Below, in pieces: positions 25,601 through 34,517 of a stretch of 64,000 nt of DNA (position 1 is the first letter of the stretch; each line of letters starts with the position of its first letter). This DNA comes from CAYJGJ01 sp964367585 (GTDB lineage Bacteria > Bacillota > Clostridia > Peptostreptococcales > Anaerovoracaceae): the NCBI GenBank assembly GCA_964367585.1, contig CAYIYH010000004.1, forward strand, positions 62,001-126,000, written 5' to 3'. Both the position numbers and the translations under genes were made by a program. The notes under the pieces were generated by a model. That model made no database searches. It was not told where the DNA came from and saw nothing but the letters and a program-made list of their open reading frames with translations.

Positions 25601-26639
25601 AACTGCCGATATACTATCCGATGTTTTTGACACTAATGTATATCATATAGGCGGTGATGAATTTGTCGTTGTCTTAAAAGATGAAGATGAGATCGAATTT
25701 GATGAAAAAATAAAACATGTAAAGGAAGTATTCAGCAAAGAAAAAGAATTTAGCGTTTCTATTGGTTTTGCATGGAATAAAAACACGCCTTTGTTACATG
25801 AAAATGAAGAGGGTACTATTACTAATGAAATAGATTTCCCAAAACAAGGTTTTACATCTATTCTGAATGAAAACCTTAGAAGAGAAATATTAGAAGGTAA
25901 ATATATTGTATATTTGCAACCACAAGTAGATATGAAAACGGGATTAGTTGTTAGTGCAGAAGCTCTGATTAGAAGAAAAGATGCAAAAGGTAATGTACAA
26001 CCACCAATAACATTCATACCTTTTTATGAAAAAGAAGGTGCTATTTCGCAGATTGATTTATTTGTATTTGAAACTATCAGTAAATTGTTTCAATCATGGG
26101 ATCAAAGTGGAATTAGCAAAGAAACAATGATTTCTGTCAATTTTTCAAGGCACACAATTGCAGAAAAAGAAATAGTAGAGCAACTATGTTCTATTTGTGA
26201 AAAATATTGTGTAAAGCCAGAGCGTTTCGTAATAGAAATTACAGAAACCATTAATAGCGTTGATGATGTGTCACTTTCTGAAATTATAGACTCTTTTGTA
26301 AAAGCAGGATTTAAAATTTCTTTGGACGATTTTGGTAGTGGACATTCCAATTTGTCCTCTCTTAGATTTTCCAACTTTGATGAAATCAAGTTGGATATGG
26401 GGATCATTCGAGAATTACATCAAAAAGAGCGATTAAAAATACTTGCAGAAAATGCTTTGGTACTCTGTAAGTCGTTAGATGGAGTAGATTCTGTCGCTGA
26501 AGGAATCGAGACTGTGGAACAATATATTCTTTTGAAAGAAATGGGTTGTGACAAAGGCCAAGGGTATTACTTTGATAAGCCGATTCCTATAGACATTTTT
26601 GAGAAAAAATACGTTACGTTGAGCGAGAAGGCGAAATAG
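22653..26639 (+). CDS. Multidomain cyclic-di-GMP protein, PAS-GGDEF-GAF-PAS-GAF-GGDEF-EAL
   Basis: A 1328-residue cytosolic protein with no membrane segment. N-terminal sensor repeats (about 10-270) precede a first GGDEF domain with intact GGDEF (about 348) and an RSDD inhibitory I-site five residues before it, so it should make cyclic-di-GMP. A GAF-like region (about 440-620), a PAS-like segment with CYEIL...CDFC (about 640-745) and another GAF-like region (about 750-920) follow. The second GGDEF (about 1000) keeps its motif but has HININK instead of the usual metal-binding DxDxF, so it may be regulatory. The EAL domain (1085-1325) has EALIRR, DDFGSGHSNL and AEGIET and looks active. The next gene is a shortened paralogue. 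Confidence 0.88.
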   Translation: MNDYNVEQKGFNSKFKSIIDATPLCLNLWNINMENILCNRQAAMLFDLDSEQQYIENFFKLSPEYQPNGRKSDELAKEHVIKAFETGYNRFKWLHCKLNGEEVPCEITLTKINYTEEDLVAGFTRDLRDELMGSNSVDEYENYFLNNISEKVLFKKVAEISKEWYFSFDIRTSLIRFYGNYDNKPSSEYLPLNAPLKKGKIHEEDADLFLKLMENMRKGYYEPLDIRYLQPNGSYRYIRFMYEMVNDPNDNPVFVVGKGIDVHDQKTLERRSRIDLLTECYNKKTAEYMIVEMILEKKEKEFALFFIDIDDFKNINYNVSHEFGDEILKLVAKSIKSIFRSDDIVARIGGDEFIVFTANPGKKNVLDKKARDILKLLSISYPYNDKEYSLSASVGVATHENAQSFDDLYKAADRALYKAKSKGKNTHVFYDNTLEKSPIIALTKLENSKRIDGTIIDFELVTEVFDILYNEKNDISTCVNNSLQYIGAKFDADRSYIFETFDNGKTYDNTYEYCKKDINPEIANLQGITSDVLSEFFIDNHNGILFSNDLAATFKQENAYKLMADQGIKSFAHAQIKKDGYVTFFLGLDDCTKARIWSDRETNSLQYIAKIMSIMLKSVYLQEEVSNLGEYNRTTMHISEISEEVSYVSDIDTYELLHVNRALLNILGNPPESKWKGGKCYEILQGKTSPCDFCTNHLLNEHSSYEWTFYNPVFEKTFLLKDKLIPIKGKLARLETAIDITKVSELELTLKEKLEDERFITSCIAELHSEDLPKTSITKILGHIAKYFSSFRTVLFQISKCGKYINNTYDYCEVGFSSRIDMLQNVPIENANKLFKIIKEKKQYYSESLEKSFNKSDADYIWLKDLEVDNFIVSSIKDVEGNTTGFIAIENPQTAVDKMWILESISKFLENFINKNELISSLNQLSYYNSLTGIYNRQSYIDAISKENLYSLSSLGVAHININKMRSINITKGFAFGDAIIKKTADILSDVFDTNVYHIGGDEFVVVLKDEDEIEFDEKIKHVKEVFSKEKEFSVSIGFAWNKNTPLLHENEEGTITNEIDFPKQGFTSILNENLRREILEGKYIVYLQPQVDMKTGLVVSAEALIRRKDAKGNVQPPITFIPFYEKEGAISQIDLFVFETISKLFQSWDQSGISKETMISVNFSRHTIAEKEIVEQLCSICEKYCVKPERFVIEITETINSVDDVSLSEIIDSFVKAGFKISLDDFGSGHSNLSSLRFSNFDEIKLDMGIIRELHQKERLKILAENALVLCKSLDGVDSVAEGIETVEQYILLKEMGCDKGQGYYFDKPIPIDIFEKKYVTLSEKAK

Positions 26640-26688
26640 TATTATATTAAATGTCTATTTTTTAGGAATTCAAGTGGGGGATATGTAT

Positions 26689-28599
26689 ATGAGTAAAATC
26701 AATGATGAAAATAAAGAAAAAATACAAAAAAAGATTAAGGCTGATGCAAAGCAAAAGTACGAATTCAACCACACTTTTAAGGCAATTATTGATGCTAATC
26801 CACTTTGTTTGAATTTGTGGAATAAGGAAATGGAAAACCTTTTATGCAATAAACAGGCAGTGACTCTTTTCGACCTTGAAAGCGAAGAACAGTACCTTAG
26901 AGAGTTTTTTAAGCTCTCACCTGAATATCAACCAAATGGAGTATTGAGTAGTGAACTCGCAGCTCATTACGTTGGCATTGCATTTGAAGAGGGCTTTGTT
27001 AAGTTTCGCTGGTTGCATCAGAATTTGCGTGCTGTAGAGATACCATGTGAGATTACGCTTTCCAAAATTACACTTTCTGACGACCAAGACTTAGTAGTTG
27101 GATTTACCCGAGATTTGCGGCCAGAATTATTCGGAGATGAAAGCGAAAATCAATACGAACACTATTTTCTAAATAAAATTTCGGATCGTGCATTGCTTAA
27201 TTGTCTAGCGGATTTGACGGACGAATGGTTTTTTGCCCTAGATACCAGAACTTCTATAATTCAGTACTACGGAAAACAAGTAAAAAAATATAGTAGTCAA
27301 AACAGCGTGACGATGCCATTTGGGTCGCTGTTTGAACGTGGAATTATCCATGAGGATGATAAAGAAGAATATTCAAAACTTGTCAATAATATTAGTAGAG
27401 GGTACTACGAACCTATTGATGTTAGATATAAACAAGAAAATGGAACGTTTAAGTATTATCGTTATATTTATCAACCAGTCAACGATAGCGAGGGTAATTT
27501 AGTATTTGTTGTTGGGAAGTCGTTAGATGTGCACGAACAAAAAATGTTGGAAGAACGTGCAAAAGTCGATTGGCTTACGGGCTGCTATAACAAGATGATA
27601 TCCGAACATATAGTAGCGGAAGCTTTATTAAAAGATGGTAATAAGCAACACGCATTATTTATTGTAGATATAGACAATTTTAAAGCAATCAACGATAACT
27701 TAGGACACTACTTTGGCGACGAGGTGTTAAAAGAAATAGCTTCAGCCTTGCGAAAGTCATTTAGAAACCAAGACATAGTTGCGCGAATTGGCGGTGACGA
27801 GTTTACTGTATTTATGGCGAATGTAACCTCTCGTGAAATCTTAGAGCAAAAAGCAAAGAAAATAGTCGAGGCGTTTAACCGAACTTATTCGGGAGAGCTT
27901 AAAGACTATTCTATATCCGGTAGTGTAGGCATTGCATTGTACCCTGATAATGGCTCAAACTATATTGAACTATATAAAGCCGCAGATAAAGCACTTTATC
28001 GTGCCAAAATGCTTGGTAAAAACAGGTTCGTTTTCTATGATAAGTCACTAGCCGATGGTACTATGAAAAACATAACAAAGATAGATAATGTTGATCGAAT
28101 GACAGCATCATATTTCGATTATGATCTCATTACAGAGTCGTTTAAAATTTTGAATGACGAAGGTGCAAATAGTTCTTCAGTAAATAACATACTTAAAATA
28201 ATAGCTAACAAATACAATACCGATAGGTGTTATATATTTCAGACATTTGATGAAGGGTTGACATATAGTAACACTTTTGAATATTGTTTACCAAATGTAA
28301 GTAAAGAAAAAGATACTCTTCAAAACTTGCCAGGTGAATTATTTCAAGATCTTTTTATCGAAGCGTTATCTAATGGTCTTGTGTGCACTAATGATTTAGA
28401 ATCATTATTTAAAACTAGTAAATCGTACGAAACTATGGCAAGACAAGGTATAAAATCGTTCGTGCATGCGCAAGTAAAAAAAGGAAGATATGTGTCATTA
28501 TTTCTTGGTCTCGACGACTGTAAGAAGGCGAGAGTTTGGAATGAAAAAGAGCTAAATACATTGCAATATATTGCGAAGTTTATTTCACTTGCGTTATAG
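26689..28599 (+). CDS. Diguanylate cyclase, PAS-GGDEF-GAF, paralogue of the preceding protein
   Basis: A 636-residue protein that matches the first half of its upstream neighbour from end to end: both have NLWN(I/K)xMENxLCN, FFKLSPEYQPNG, an active GGDEF at about residue 367 with an RNQD I-site, and a GAF-like segment ending LQYIAKF. It then stops, where the neighbour continues into PAS, GAF, GGDEF and EAL. It should only make cyclic-di-GMP. ATG 26689 is chosen because GGGGG lies 8 bases upstream; GTG 26674 and ATG 26683 are poorly spaced. A tandem duplication with loss of the C-terminal half is the simplest history. Confidence 0.88.
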   Translation: MSKINDENKEKIQKKIKADAKQKYEFNHTFKAIIDANPLCLNLWNKEMENLLCNKQAVTLFDLESEEQYLREFFKLSPEYQPNGVLSSELAAHYVGIAFEEGFVKFRWLHQNLRAVEIPCEITLSKITLSDDQDLVVGFTRDLRPELFGDESENQYEHYFLNKISDRALLNCLADLTDEWFFALDTRTSIIQYYGKQVKKYSSQNSVTMPFGSLFERGIIHEDDKEEYSKLVNNISRGYYEPIDVRYKQENGTFKYYRYIYQPVNDSEGNLVFVVGKSLDVHEQKMLEERAKVDWLTGCYNKMISEHIVAEALLKDGNKQHALFIVDIDNFKAINDNLGHYFGDEVLKEIASALRKSFRNQDIVARIGGDEFTVFMANVTSREILEQKAKKIVEAFNRTYSGELKDYSISGSVGIALYPDNGSNYIELYKAADKALYRAKMLGKNRFVFYDKSLADGTMKNITKIDNVDRMTASYFDYDLITESFKILNDEGANSSSVNNILKIIANKYNTDRCYIFQTFDEGLTYSNTFEYCLPNVSKEKDTLQNLPGELFQDLFIEALSNGLVCTNDLESLFKTSKSYETMARQGIKSFVHAQVKKGRYVSLFLGLDDCKKARVWNEKELNTLQYIAKFISLAL

Positions 28600-28696
28600 T
28601 TTTTCATATCTTTGTTGATAGAGATTTTAGTAAAGAAAACGATTATATATTATTGAGTAAGTTACCAATATTTTCTAGAGTAAATGGAGTATATTA

Positions 28697-30130
28697 ATGA
28701 AAAAAACAAAAATAGTTTGCACTATTGGTCCTGCATCGAATAGCAGCGATACGATAATTGATATGATAAATAGTGGTATGAATGTTGCGCGATTGAATTT
28801 TTCGCATGGAACACATGAGAAGCATAAGGAAACAATAGACTTAATTAAATCTATTAGAAAAACTGAAAGAAAACCCGTTGCTATTATGCTTGATACAAAA
28901 GGGCCAGAGATAAGAATTAAAAAAATTAAAGATGGCCAAGTAACCCTCGAAGACGATCAGGAATTCACTTTGACCAATAAAGAAATATTGGGGAATGAAA
29001 AAATTGTTTCTATTACATATGAACATTTGTTTGAGGAAGTAAATAAAGGAAATACCATCCTGCTGGATGACGGGAAGATAATGCTCGAAGTTACAGACGT
29101 TAAGAACGACGACATAATATGCAATATAAAAGTGGGCGGAATCCTAAAAGATCATAAAGGGGTTAATGTTCCTAATTTAAAACTTAATATGCAATATATG
29201 AGTAAGGAAGATGAAAAGGATATTATTTTCGGCATCGAAAATGATGTGGATTTCATTGCTGCTTCTTTTGCACGAAGAAGCAGTGACATGGAAGCACTAA
29301 GGCAATATTTGGATGAGAATGGTGGCAAAAACATAAAGATTATTGCTAAGATAGAGAATATGGAAGGTGTGGACAATTACGAGGAACTCTTAAAAATATC
29401 CGATGGAATAATGGTGGCAAGAGGTGACATGGGAGTTGAAATTGAATATGAAAAACTCCCTGGAATACAGAAGAGGCTAATCAAAAGTGCGAATGCAGTC
29501 GGTAAAATATGTATAACTGCGACACAAATGTTAGAGTCGATGATAACAAATCATATGCCCACTAGAGCAGAAATAACAGACGTTGCAAATGCAGTGTATG
29601 ATGGAACTTCTGCGGTGATGCTTTCTGGAGAGTCTGCGATGGGAGAGTATCCTGTCGAAGCTGTGAAAGCGATGAACAATATTACGATCCAAGCGGAAAA
29701 TGACAAAGAGTCCATGGTACAATCGTTTACTCGTAGACAAACAGTGGACAAGATGATTCTTGATGAAGACATTACTAATTCTGTAGGAAATGCGGCATGC
29801 ATGCTTGCAAAAGACATCTCTGCTAATGCTATTATAGCAATAACCAAAAGTGGGTACACTGCAAGTATGATGGCCAAATTCAGGCCAAATGTAAAAATTA
29901 TTGCAGTCACTCCATACGAAAAAGTATACCATCAACTTTCGCTTGTTTGGGGAGCTATTCCTGTAATCACTAAGACTAAGGAAGAATTAGGTGAATTATT
30001 GAATGAATGTATCAATGCATGTGTCAATGAAAAGCTCTTAACCCCTGGCGATAGAATTGTATTGAGTGCAGGGCTTCCATTGAATGTGTCAGGAACTACT
30101 AACATGATAAGGGTTAAGACAGTAGAATAG
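28697..30130 (+). CDS. pyk: Pyruvate kinase
   Basis: The last step of glycolysis, PEP plus ADP to pyruvate and ATP. Motifs: KIVCTIGPAS at the start, GMNVARLNFSHG, MLDTKGPEIR, the ICITATQMLESM active-site helix and GTSAVMLSGESAMG. The length of 477 residues is the single-domain form without the extra PEP-utilising domain found in Bacillus. It lies between the cyclic-di-GMP genes and an SDR reductase; no terminator separates it from the latter (45-base gap). Confidence 0.97.
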   Translation: MKKTKIVCTIGPASNSSDTIIDMINSGMNVARLNFSHGTHEKHKETIDLIKSIRKTERKPVAIMLDTKGPEIRIKKIKDGQVTLEDDQEFTLTNKEILGNEKIVSITYEHLFEEVNKGNTILLDDGKIMLEVTDVKNDDIICNIKVGGILKDHKGVNVPNLKLNMQYMSKEDEKDIIFGIENDVDFIAASFARRSSDMEALRQYLDENGGKNIKIIAKIENMEGVDNYEELLKISDGIMVARGDMGVEIEYEKLPGIQKRLIKSANAVGKICITATQMLESMITNHMPTRAEITDVANAVYDGTSAVMLSGESAMGEYPVEAVKAMNNITIQAENDKESMVQSFTRRQTVDKMILDEDITNSVGNAACMLAKDISANAIIAITKSGYTASMMAKFRPNVKIIAVTPYEKVYHQLSLVWGAIPVITKTKEELGELLNECINACVNEKLLTPGDRIVLSAGLPLNVSGTTNMIRVKTVE

Positions 30131-30175
30131 AGAGATGTAATTTCTCTAGTAACATATTTAGAAACGGGGTTTTCC

Positions 30176-30910
30176 TTGAAAAAAGAGAAAAATAATGTAC
30201 TTGTCGTAGGAGGAAGCAGGGGGATTGGCTCTGCGATAGTAAAAAAATATATGGATACTGGTAATGCAGTGGTATTTTTTTATAATAAGTCGCGTGAAGA
30301 GGCAGAACTTCTCGAAAAGTGTACCGGTGCACTATCTATACATTGTGACGTTACGGAGCCCAAAGCGGTTGCGGAGGCGATAATATTTTCTTTGAAGCAG
30401 TTGAAAATAGATGGATTTGACATAGTGATTTATAATGCGGGAGTGAGTAAGGTAGAATTGTTCGACAAAATGAGTGATAATGCATGGCACGAAGTGATGG
30501 ATATAAATCTGAATGGTGCATTCTACATACTAAAAGAAACTACTCCGCACATGATCAGAGAAAAATATGGAAAAATTGTCGCAATTTCTTCTATGTGGGG
30601 ACAAGTCGGAGCGTCGATGGAAGTTGCATATGCTGCATCAAAGGCGGGATTGATAGGTATGATTAAGTCCTTAGCGAAAGAACTTGGACCTTCCGGGATA
30701 AATGTAAATTGTGTTGCGCCAGGATTGATCGACACAGACATGAATAAGTCGCTTAGTGCGGAAGAAGTAGCCGAAATTATAGAAGAGACTCCTATCCAAA
30801 AAATAGGAGAGACTAACCATATAGCCGATGCCGTATATTACTTAACAAGTGAAAGTGCGGAATATATTACAGGACAAGTCATAGGAATTAATGGGGGGCT
30901 AGTTATATAA
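30176..30910 (+). CDS. SDR-family reductase (FabG-like; possibly EF-P 5-aminopentanone reductase)
   Basis: A 244-residue short-chain dehydrogenase with the NADP-binding GGSRGIGSAI, NAG motif (YNAG), catalytic Ser/Tyr/Lys in SSMWG and YAASKAG, and a PG motif in VAPGLIDTDMN. FabG acts in fatty acid synthesis, but no other fab genes are nearby. The WGQVGASMEVAYAASKAG stretch resembles Clostridial and Bacillus YmfI, which reduces a modified lysine on EF-P, so that is a real alternative. The start is TTG at 30176 with ACGGGG upstream. Confidence 0.8.
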   Translation: MKKEKNNVLVVGGSRGIGSAIVKKYMDTGNAVVFFYNKSREEAELLEKCTGALSIHCDVTEPKAVAEAIIFSLKQLKIDGFDIVIYNAGVSKVELFDKMSDNAWHEVMDINLNGAFYILKETTPHMIREKYGKIVAISSMWGQVGASMEVAYAASKAGLIGMIKSLAKELGPSGINVNCVAPGLIDTDMNKSLSAEEVAEIIEETPIQKIGETNHIADAVYYLTSESAEYITGQVIGINGGLVI

Positions 30911-30956
30911 ATAACCCCACCATGTATAACCAATTATTTAGAAGGGTTATTTATCG
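30909..30956 (+). terminator. Possible terminator after the SDR gene
   Basis: AAATAACCC (30909-30917) pairs with GGGTTATTT (30944-30952) over a 26-base loop and is followed by TATCGTTTT. A further TGCC...GCGC/GCGC...GGCA structure lies at 30964-30998. Confidence 0.5.
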
Positions 30957-31000
30957 TTTTGCTTGCCGTGCGCTTTTACATTGTATGCGCCCATGGCAGA

Positions 31001-31025
31001 TTTATATTAGCAAAGCTAATATAAA
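31001..31025. repeat. 11-bp hairpin directly upstream of the suf promoter
   Basis: TTTATATTAGC (31001-31011) and GCTAATATAAA (31015-31025) are inverted copies around AAA. The arms are identical to those at 14668-14694 in the SnoaL-like leader. It ends five bases before the -35 box, so it could be an operator or the end of the upstream transcript. Confidence 0.55.
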
Positions 31026-31029
31026 ATAG

Positions 31030-31058
31030 TTGACACATAAAGGTCATAATTATACAAT
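31030..31058 (+). promoter_or_regulatory. Sigma-A promoter of the suf operon
   Basis: TTGACA (31030-31035), a 17-base spacer and TACAAT (31053-31058) match the vegetative consensus well. The leader to sufC is about 160 bases and contains an ATTACT/AGTAAT hairpin near 31151-31180. Confidence 0.7.
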
Positions 31059-31226
31059 ATTATGGCAGAATATTCCTGTTAATAAATCATAGTAAAATAC
31101 ATTTATAAAAAGGATAGATAATATTTACGTTAGCTACTTTAAAATTGCGGATTACTTGTATATTGATGCTATATAGTAATGAAGGTAACCGTAGATTTTA
31201 TGTATAAAAAATAAAAGGAGAAATTA

Positions 31227-31967
31227 ATGTCAGTACTCGAAGTTAAAGATTTGCACGTCAGTGTAGATGGAGATAATATATTAAGTGGCGTAGATTTTAC
31301 ATTTAATAGTGGAGAAATACATGCTATTATGGGACCCAATGGAAATGGAAAATCTACATTGTTGCAAACAATAATGGGAAATCCAAAATATGAGATAACA
31401 AGTGGCGATATTCTACTAGATGGTAAGAGTATTATAGGAATGTCTGCGGACGAAAGAAGTAAACAAGGGCTGTTCCTAGGAATGCAACATCCAATGGAAA
31501 TACATGGAATAACTAATTTTGACTTTTTACATGCGTGTGTCAAAGCACACGGTAGAGACGAGAGTGTGGTAGAATTCTCTAAGAATGTACAATCTACAAT
31601 TGATAGGCTAAAGATGTCTCCCACGATGACTCACCGCTATTTAAATGATGGCTTTTCGGGTGGGGAGAAAAAACGCAATGAAATATTACAAATGATAATG
31701 CTCAATCCTAAGTTTGCAATGCTCGATGAAATCGATTCGGGATTAGACGTAGATGCAATGAAAATAGTGGCGGAAGTAATAAATGAAACGCTCAAAGAAA
31801 GACAAATTGGTCTCATAGTAGTCTCTCATTATCAACGTTTTTACGAATATATTATGCCAAATTTTGTTCATGTGGTGGTAGGCGGAAAAGTTGTGGAAAC
31901 GGGTGATGTTGAATTGTCTCGTAAAATTGACAAGCATGGATATCACTATTCTACAGAAACTGCATGA
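31227..31967 (+). CDS. sufC: Fe-S assembly ATPase SufC
   Basis: The ABC-type ATPase of the SUF scaffold complex. Walker A is GPNGNGKST at about residue 35, followed by a Q-loop, the SGGEKKRNEILQ signature typical of SufC, and Walker B AMLDEIDSGLD. The length of 246 residues is standard. AAAGGAG precedes ATG 31227. It is first in an operon sufC-sufD-sufS-sufU-sufB and should power cluster assembly with SufB and SufD. Confidence 0.95.
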   Translation: MSVLEVKDLHVSVDGDNILSGVDFTFNSGEIHAIMGPNGNGKSTLLQTIMGNPKYEITSGDILLDGKSIIGMSADERSKQGLFLGMQHPMEIHGITNFDFLHACVKAHGRDESVVEFSKNVQSTIDRLKMSPTMTHRYLNDGFSGGEKKRNEILQMIMLNPKFAMLDEIDSGLDVDAMKIVAEVINETLKERQIGLIVVSHYQRFYEYIMPNFVHVVVGGKVVETGDVELSRKIDKHGYHYSTETA

Positions 31968-31982
31968 GGAGGGTTATCACAG

Positions 31983-32771
31983 ATGGATCATAATATTTCT
32001 TTATCAGAAGGATTAAATTTAATAGAATTTGATTCGGATGAAGTCAGTCTCTTAGTTCAAGATATTGATTGCGACATTTTTATCATTGTCAAAAATGGTG
32101 GAAATAAAAGACTAAATATTAACTTTTGTAATACTACAAGTAATATTTTTATTTGGAATGAGTATGATAATGATCTTATACTTCAAGAAGAGTATTTCTT
32201 GTATAATAGTTCTAAGGCCACTATCAGTTTTGCAGACATGTTCTCTAATTCTCTTACAAGAAATGTAGTCGCCGAGGCGATAGAAAAAGAATCGGAGTGC
32301 GTTCTTAATTGTGCGATTTTGGGAAGAGGCACAAAGAAAATAAATATAGAAGCGATAAATTCATCTACGAGTACCGATATGCGTATGGAAAATTCTACTG
32401 TATTGCTACAAGACGCTATTTTTCAATTTGATGCTGCAGGAATAGTAAAAAAGGGTGCTAAACAATCCACAAATTTTCAAAAAAATAAAGCCCTTACACT
32501 TCAAAAGCCCAAGAGAGTGAATATCACACCTACACTTTTTATTGACGAGAACGATATTGAAGCAGGCCATGGATGTAGTATCGGCGATGTCGATGAAAAA
32601 ATAATGTATTATCTTAATTCGAGAGGGTTATCGAAAGAACAAGCGATGACGCTTTTAGTCGATAGCTTTCTCAATAATATTTCTACAAATGTAAAAGATG
32701 ACGCTTTGCGTATGGATATAGAACAAAAGATAGAAGGGCAGGTCTTAAAATATGTTAGACAATATTCGTAG
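31983..32771 (+). CDS. sufD: SufD-like Fe-S scaffold subunit
   Basis: A 262-residue member of the SufB/SufD family with the conserved C-terminal part: ITPTLFIDENDIEAGHGCSIGDVDE, quoted here as TPTLFIDENDIEAGHGCS, then YYLNSRGLSKEQAMTLLVDSF. It is shorter than Escherichia coli SufD (423) and appears to lack part of the N-terminal region. It forms the scaffold with SufB and SufC. AGGAGG lies upstream of the start. Its stop overlaps the sufS start region by 20 bases. Confidence 0.85.
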   Translation: MDHNISLSEGLNLIEFDSDEVSLLVQDIDCDIFIIVKNGGNKRLNINFCNTTSNIFIWNEYDNDLILQEEYFLYNSSKATISFADMFSNSLTRNVVAEAIEKESECVLNCAILGRGTKKINIEAINSSTSTDMRMENSTVLLQDAIFQFDAAGIVKKGAKQSTNFQKNKALTLQKPKRVNITPTLFIDENDIEAGHGCSIGDVDEKIMYYLNSRGLSKEQAMTLLVDSFLNNISTNVKDDALRMDIEQKIEGQVLKYVRQYS

Positions 32772-33969
32772 TGATTTCCCTATGTTGAATAATAATTCCG
32801 AATTGATTTATTTTGATTCGGGTGCAACAAGTTTGAAGCCACAGTGTGTTATAGATGAAGTTATGAATTACTATACTCAGTATACTTCCAATGTGGGTAG
32901 AGGTGATTACGATATAAGTGTGCACGTAACGGGAAAATTTGAATCTGCACGTGCATCTGTCGCAAAATTTATAGATGCGAATGAACCCGACGAAATAGTT
33001 TTCACAGGTGGTGCGACCGATTCTTTGAATACGGTAGTTTCGGGATATTTTATGAACAAAATATCTGCGGACGATGTTTTGTTGACTTCGCATTTCGAAC
33101 ACTCATCCTCTATTTTACCAGTTTTTGAACTTGCAAAAAAAACGGGTGCAAAAATTGAATATATTCCTTTGATAAACGGAAGAATCGATCTAGATGCGTA
33201 TGCTAAGCTTTTTGATATTAATAATATAAAAGGCGTTTTTGTTGCGCACATTTCCAATGTGCTGGGATACATTAATCCTATCAAAGAAATGGCAAAGATA
33301 GCACATGAAAATGGTGCATTGATATCTGTCGATGGTGCACAGTCCACGCCCCATTATAAGCTTTCAGTTCAAGACATGGATATAGACTTTTTTTCTTTTT
33401 CGGGACATAAGATGCTTACCCCGTCGGGTGTCGGTGTTTTGTATGCAAAAAAGCAATTTTTGGAAGAAATGAATCCACTTAGACTTGGTGGGGGTGCTAA
33501 CGCAAGATTTTATGAAAATGGAGAATATGTGTACAAAACCATTCCTCATAAATTTGAGGCGGGGACAGAGCCAATTGAGCAAGTATTGGCGATGGCTAAG
33601 GCAATTGAATATTTAGACAATATTGGATTCGAGAATATCCATAAGTATGAAAAAATGTTGGCAGATCGTTTGATAGAAGGCTTCAAAAAAATGGAGAATG
33701 TCACGGTTTATAATGAAGATACAGATACAGGTATCGTAGTATTTGCCTTTGATGGTATTTTTTCACAAGATGTCGCTACATACTTTTCGAAGCATAAGAT
33801 ATGTGTAAGAGGCGGGAATCATTGTGCAAAATTGACGAATCATATAATAGGAACTACAGACACGTTGAGGGCAAGCCTATATGTATATAATACGTCAGAG
33901 GAAGTCGATAAATTTTTGGAAATATGTCAAGACGTCACATTGGAAAACTGTGTGGATGTAATCTTTTAG
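32752..33969 (+). CDS. sufS: Cysteine desulfurase SufS
   Basis: A PLP enzyme that takes sulfur from cysteine for Fe-S assembly, 405 residues. The PLP lysine is in FSFSGHKMLTPSG (about residue 222) and the active-site Cys is in GGNHCAKL (about 360). The N-terminal YFDSGATSLKP is typical of group II desulfurases. It overlaps the end of sufD, so translation may be coupled. Its sulfur goes to SufU, encoded next. Confidence 0.95.
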   Translation: MLDNIRSDFPMLNNNSELIYFDSGATSLKPQCVIDEVMNYYTQYTSNVGRGDYDISVHVTGKFESARASVAKFIDANEPDEIVFTGGATDSLNTVVSGYFMNKISADDVLLTSHFEHSSSILPVFELAKKTGAKIEYIPLINGRIDLDAYAKLFDINNIKGVFVAHISNVLGYINPIKEMAKIAHENGALISVDGAQSTPHYKLSVQDMDIDFFSFSGHKMLTPSGVGVLYAKKQFLEEMNPLRLGGGANARFYENGEYVYKTIPHKFEAGTEPIEQVLAMAKAIEYLDNIGFENIHKYEKMLADRLIEGFKKMENVTVYNEDTDTGIVVFAFDGIFSQDVATYFSKHKICVRGGNHCAKLTNHIIGTTDTLRASLYVYNTSEEVDKFLEICQDVTLENCVDVIF

Positions 33970-34003
33970 TTGAATGCGATTGTTTCACAATCAGTGAGGA
34001 AGT

Positions 34004-34441
34004 ATGAAATTATCTAAGGAATTAAAAAAAACAATAATTCTCGATCATTATAAAAACCCGAGAAATAAAAAGAAAGTCGATGATTCAGATTATTTTTTGC
34101 ACCATGAAAATAGTGAATCGTGTATAGACGATATTATCTTGCAAGCAAAAATTGAAGATGAGATTATTAAAGATATTCGTTTTGATGGTGTTGCGTGTTC
34201 TATTTCCACTGCTGCAACGTCTATCATGAGTCAGATGTTTGTAGGTAAAACCATAAGCGAGGCGGAGTATTTTATAGAGCAATATAACAATATGTTGTTC
34301 GAAAAATCCTATGACGAGGACTTAATGGGTGATTTATTAGTTTTTGATGAACTATATCTTCAAGCTAATAGAATAAAATGTGGACTTATTGGAATGAAGG
34401 CAATGCAAGGCACGATTAATCAGTATAGAGACTCGAAATAA
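34004..34441 (+). CDS. sufU: Sulfur-transfer protein SufU
   Basis: Zinc-containing sulfur acceptor for SufS, 145 residues. Three conserved Cys and an Asp are present: ESCIDD, VACSIS and RIKCGLIG, with the usual CGD replaced by CID. The first Cys is the sulfur carrier. The start at 34004 has GAGGAAG upstream. It is followed by a 76-base gap before sufB. Confidence 0.93.
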   Translation: MKLSKELKKTIILDHYKNPRNKKKVDDSDYFLHHENSESCIDDIILQAKIEDEIIKDIRFDGVACSISTAATSIMSQMFVGKTISEAEYFIEQYNNMLFEKSYDEDLMGDLLVFDELYLQANRIKCGLIGMKAMQGTINQYRDSK

Positions 34442-34517
34442 AAATTGACAATTGTAAGAAACAGAGGCGATTAGTTTATCATAGCATAATTCTATTTGCT
34501 TGAAAGGAATACTAATA

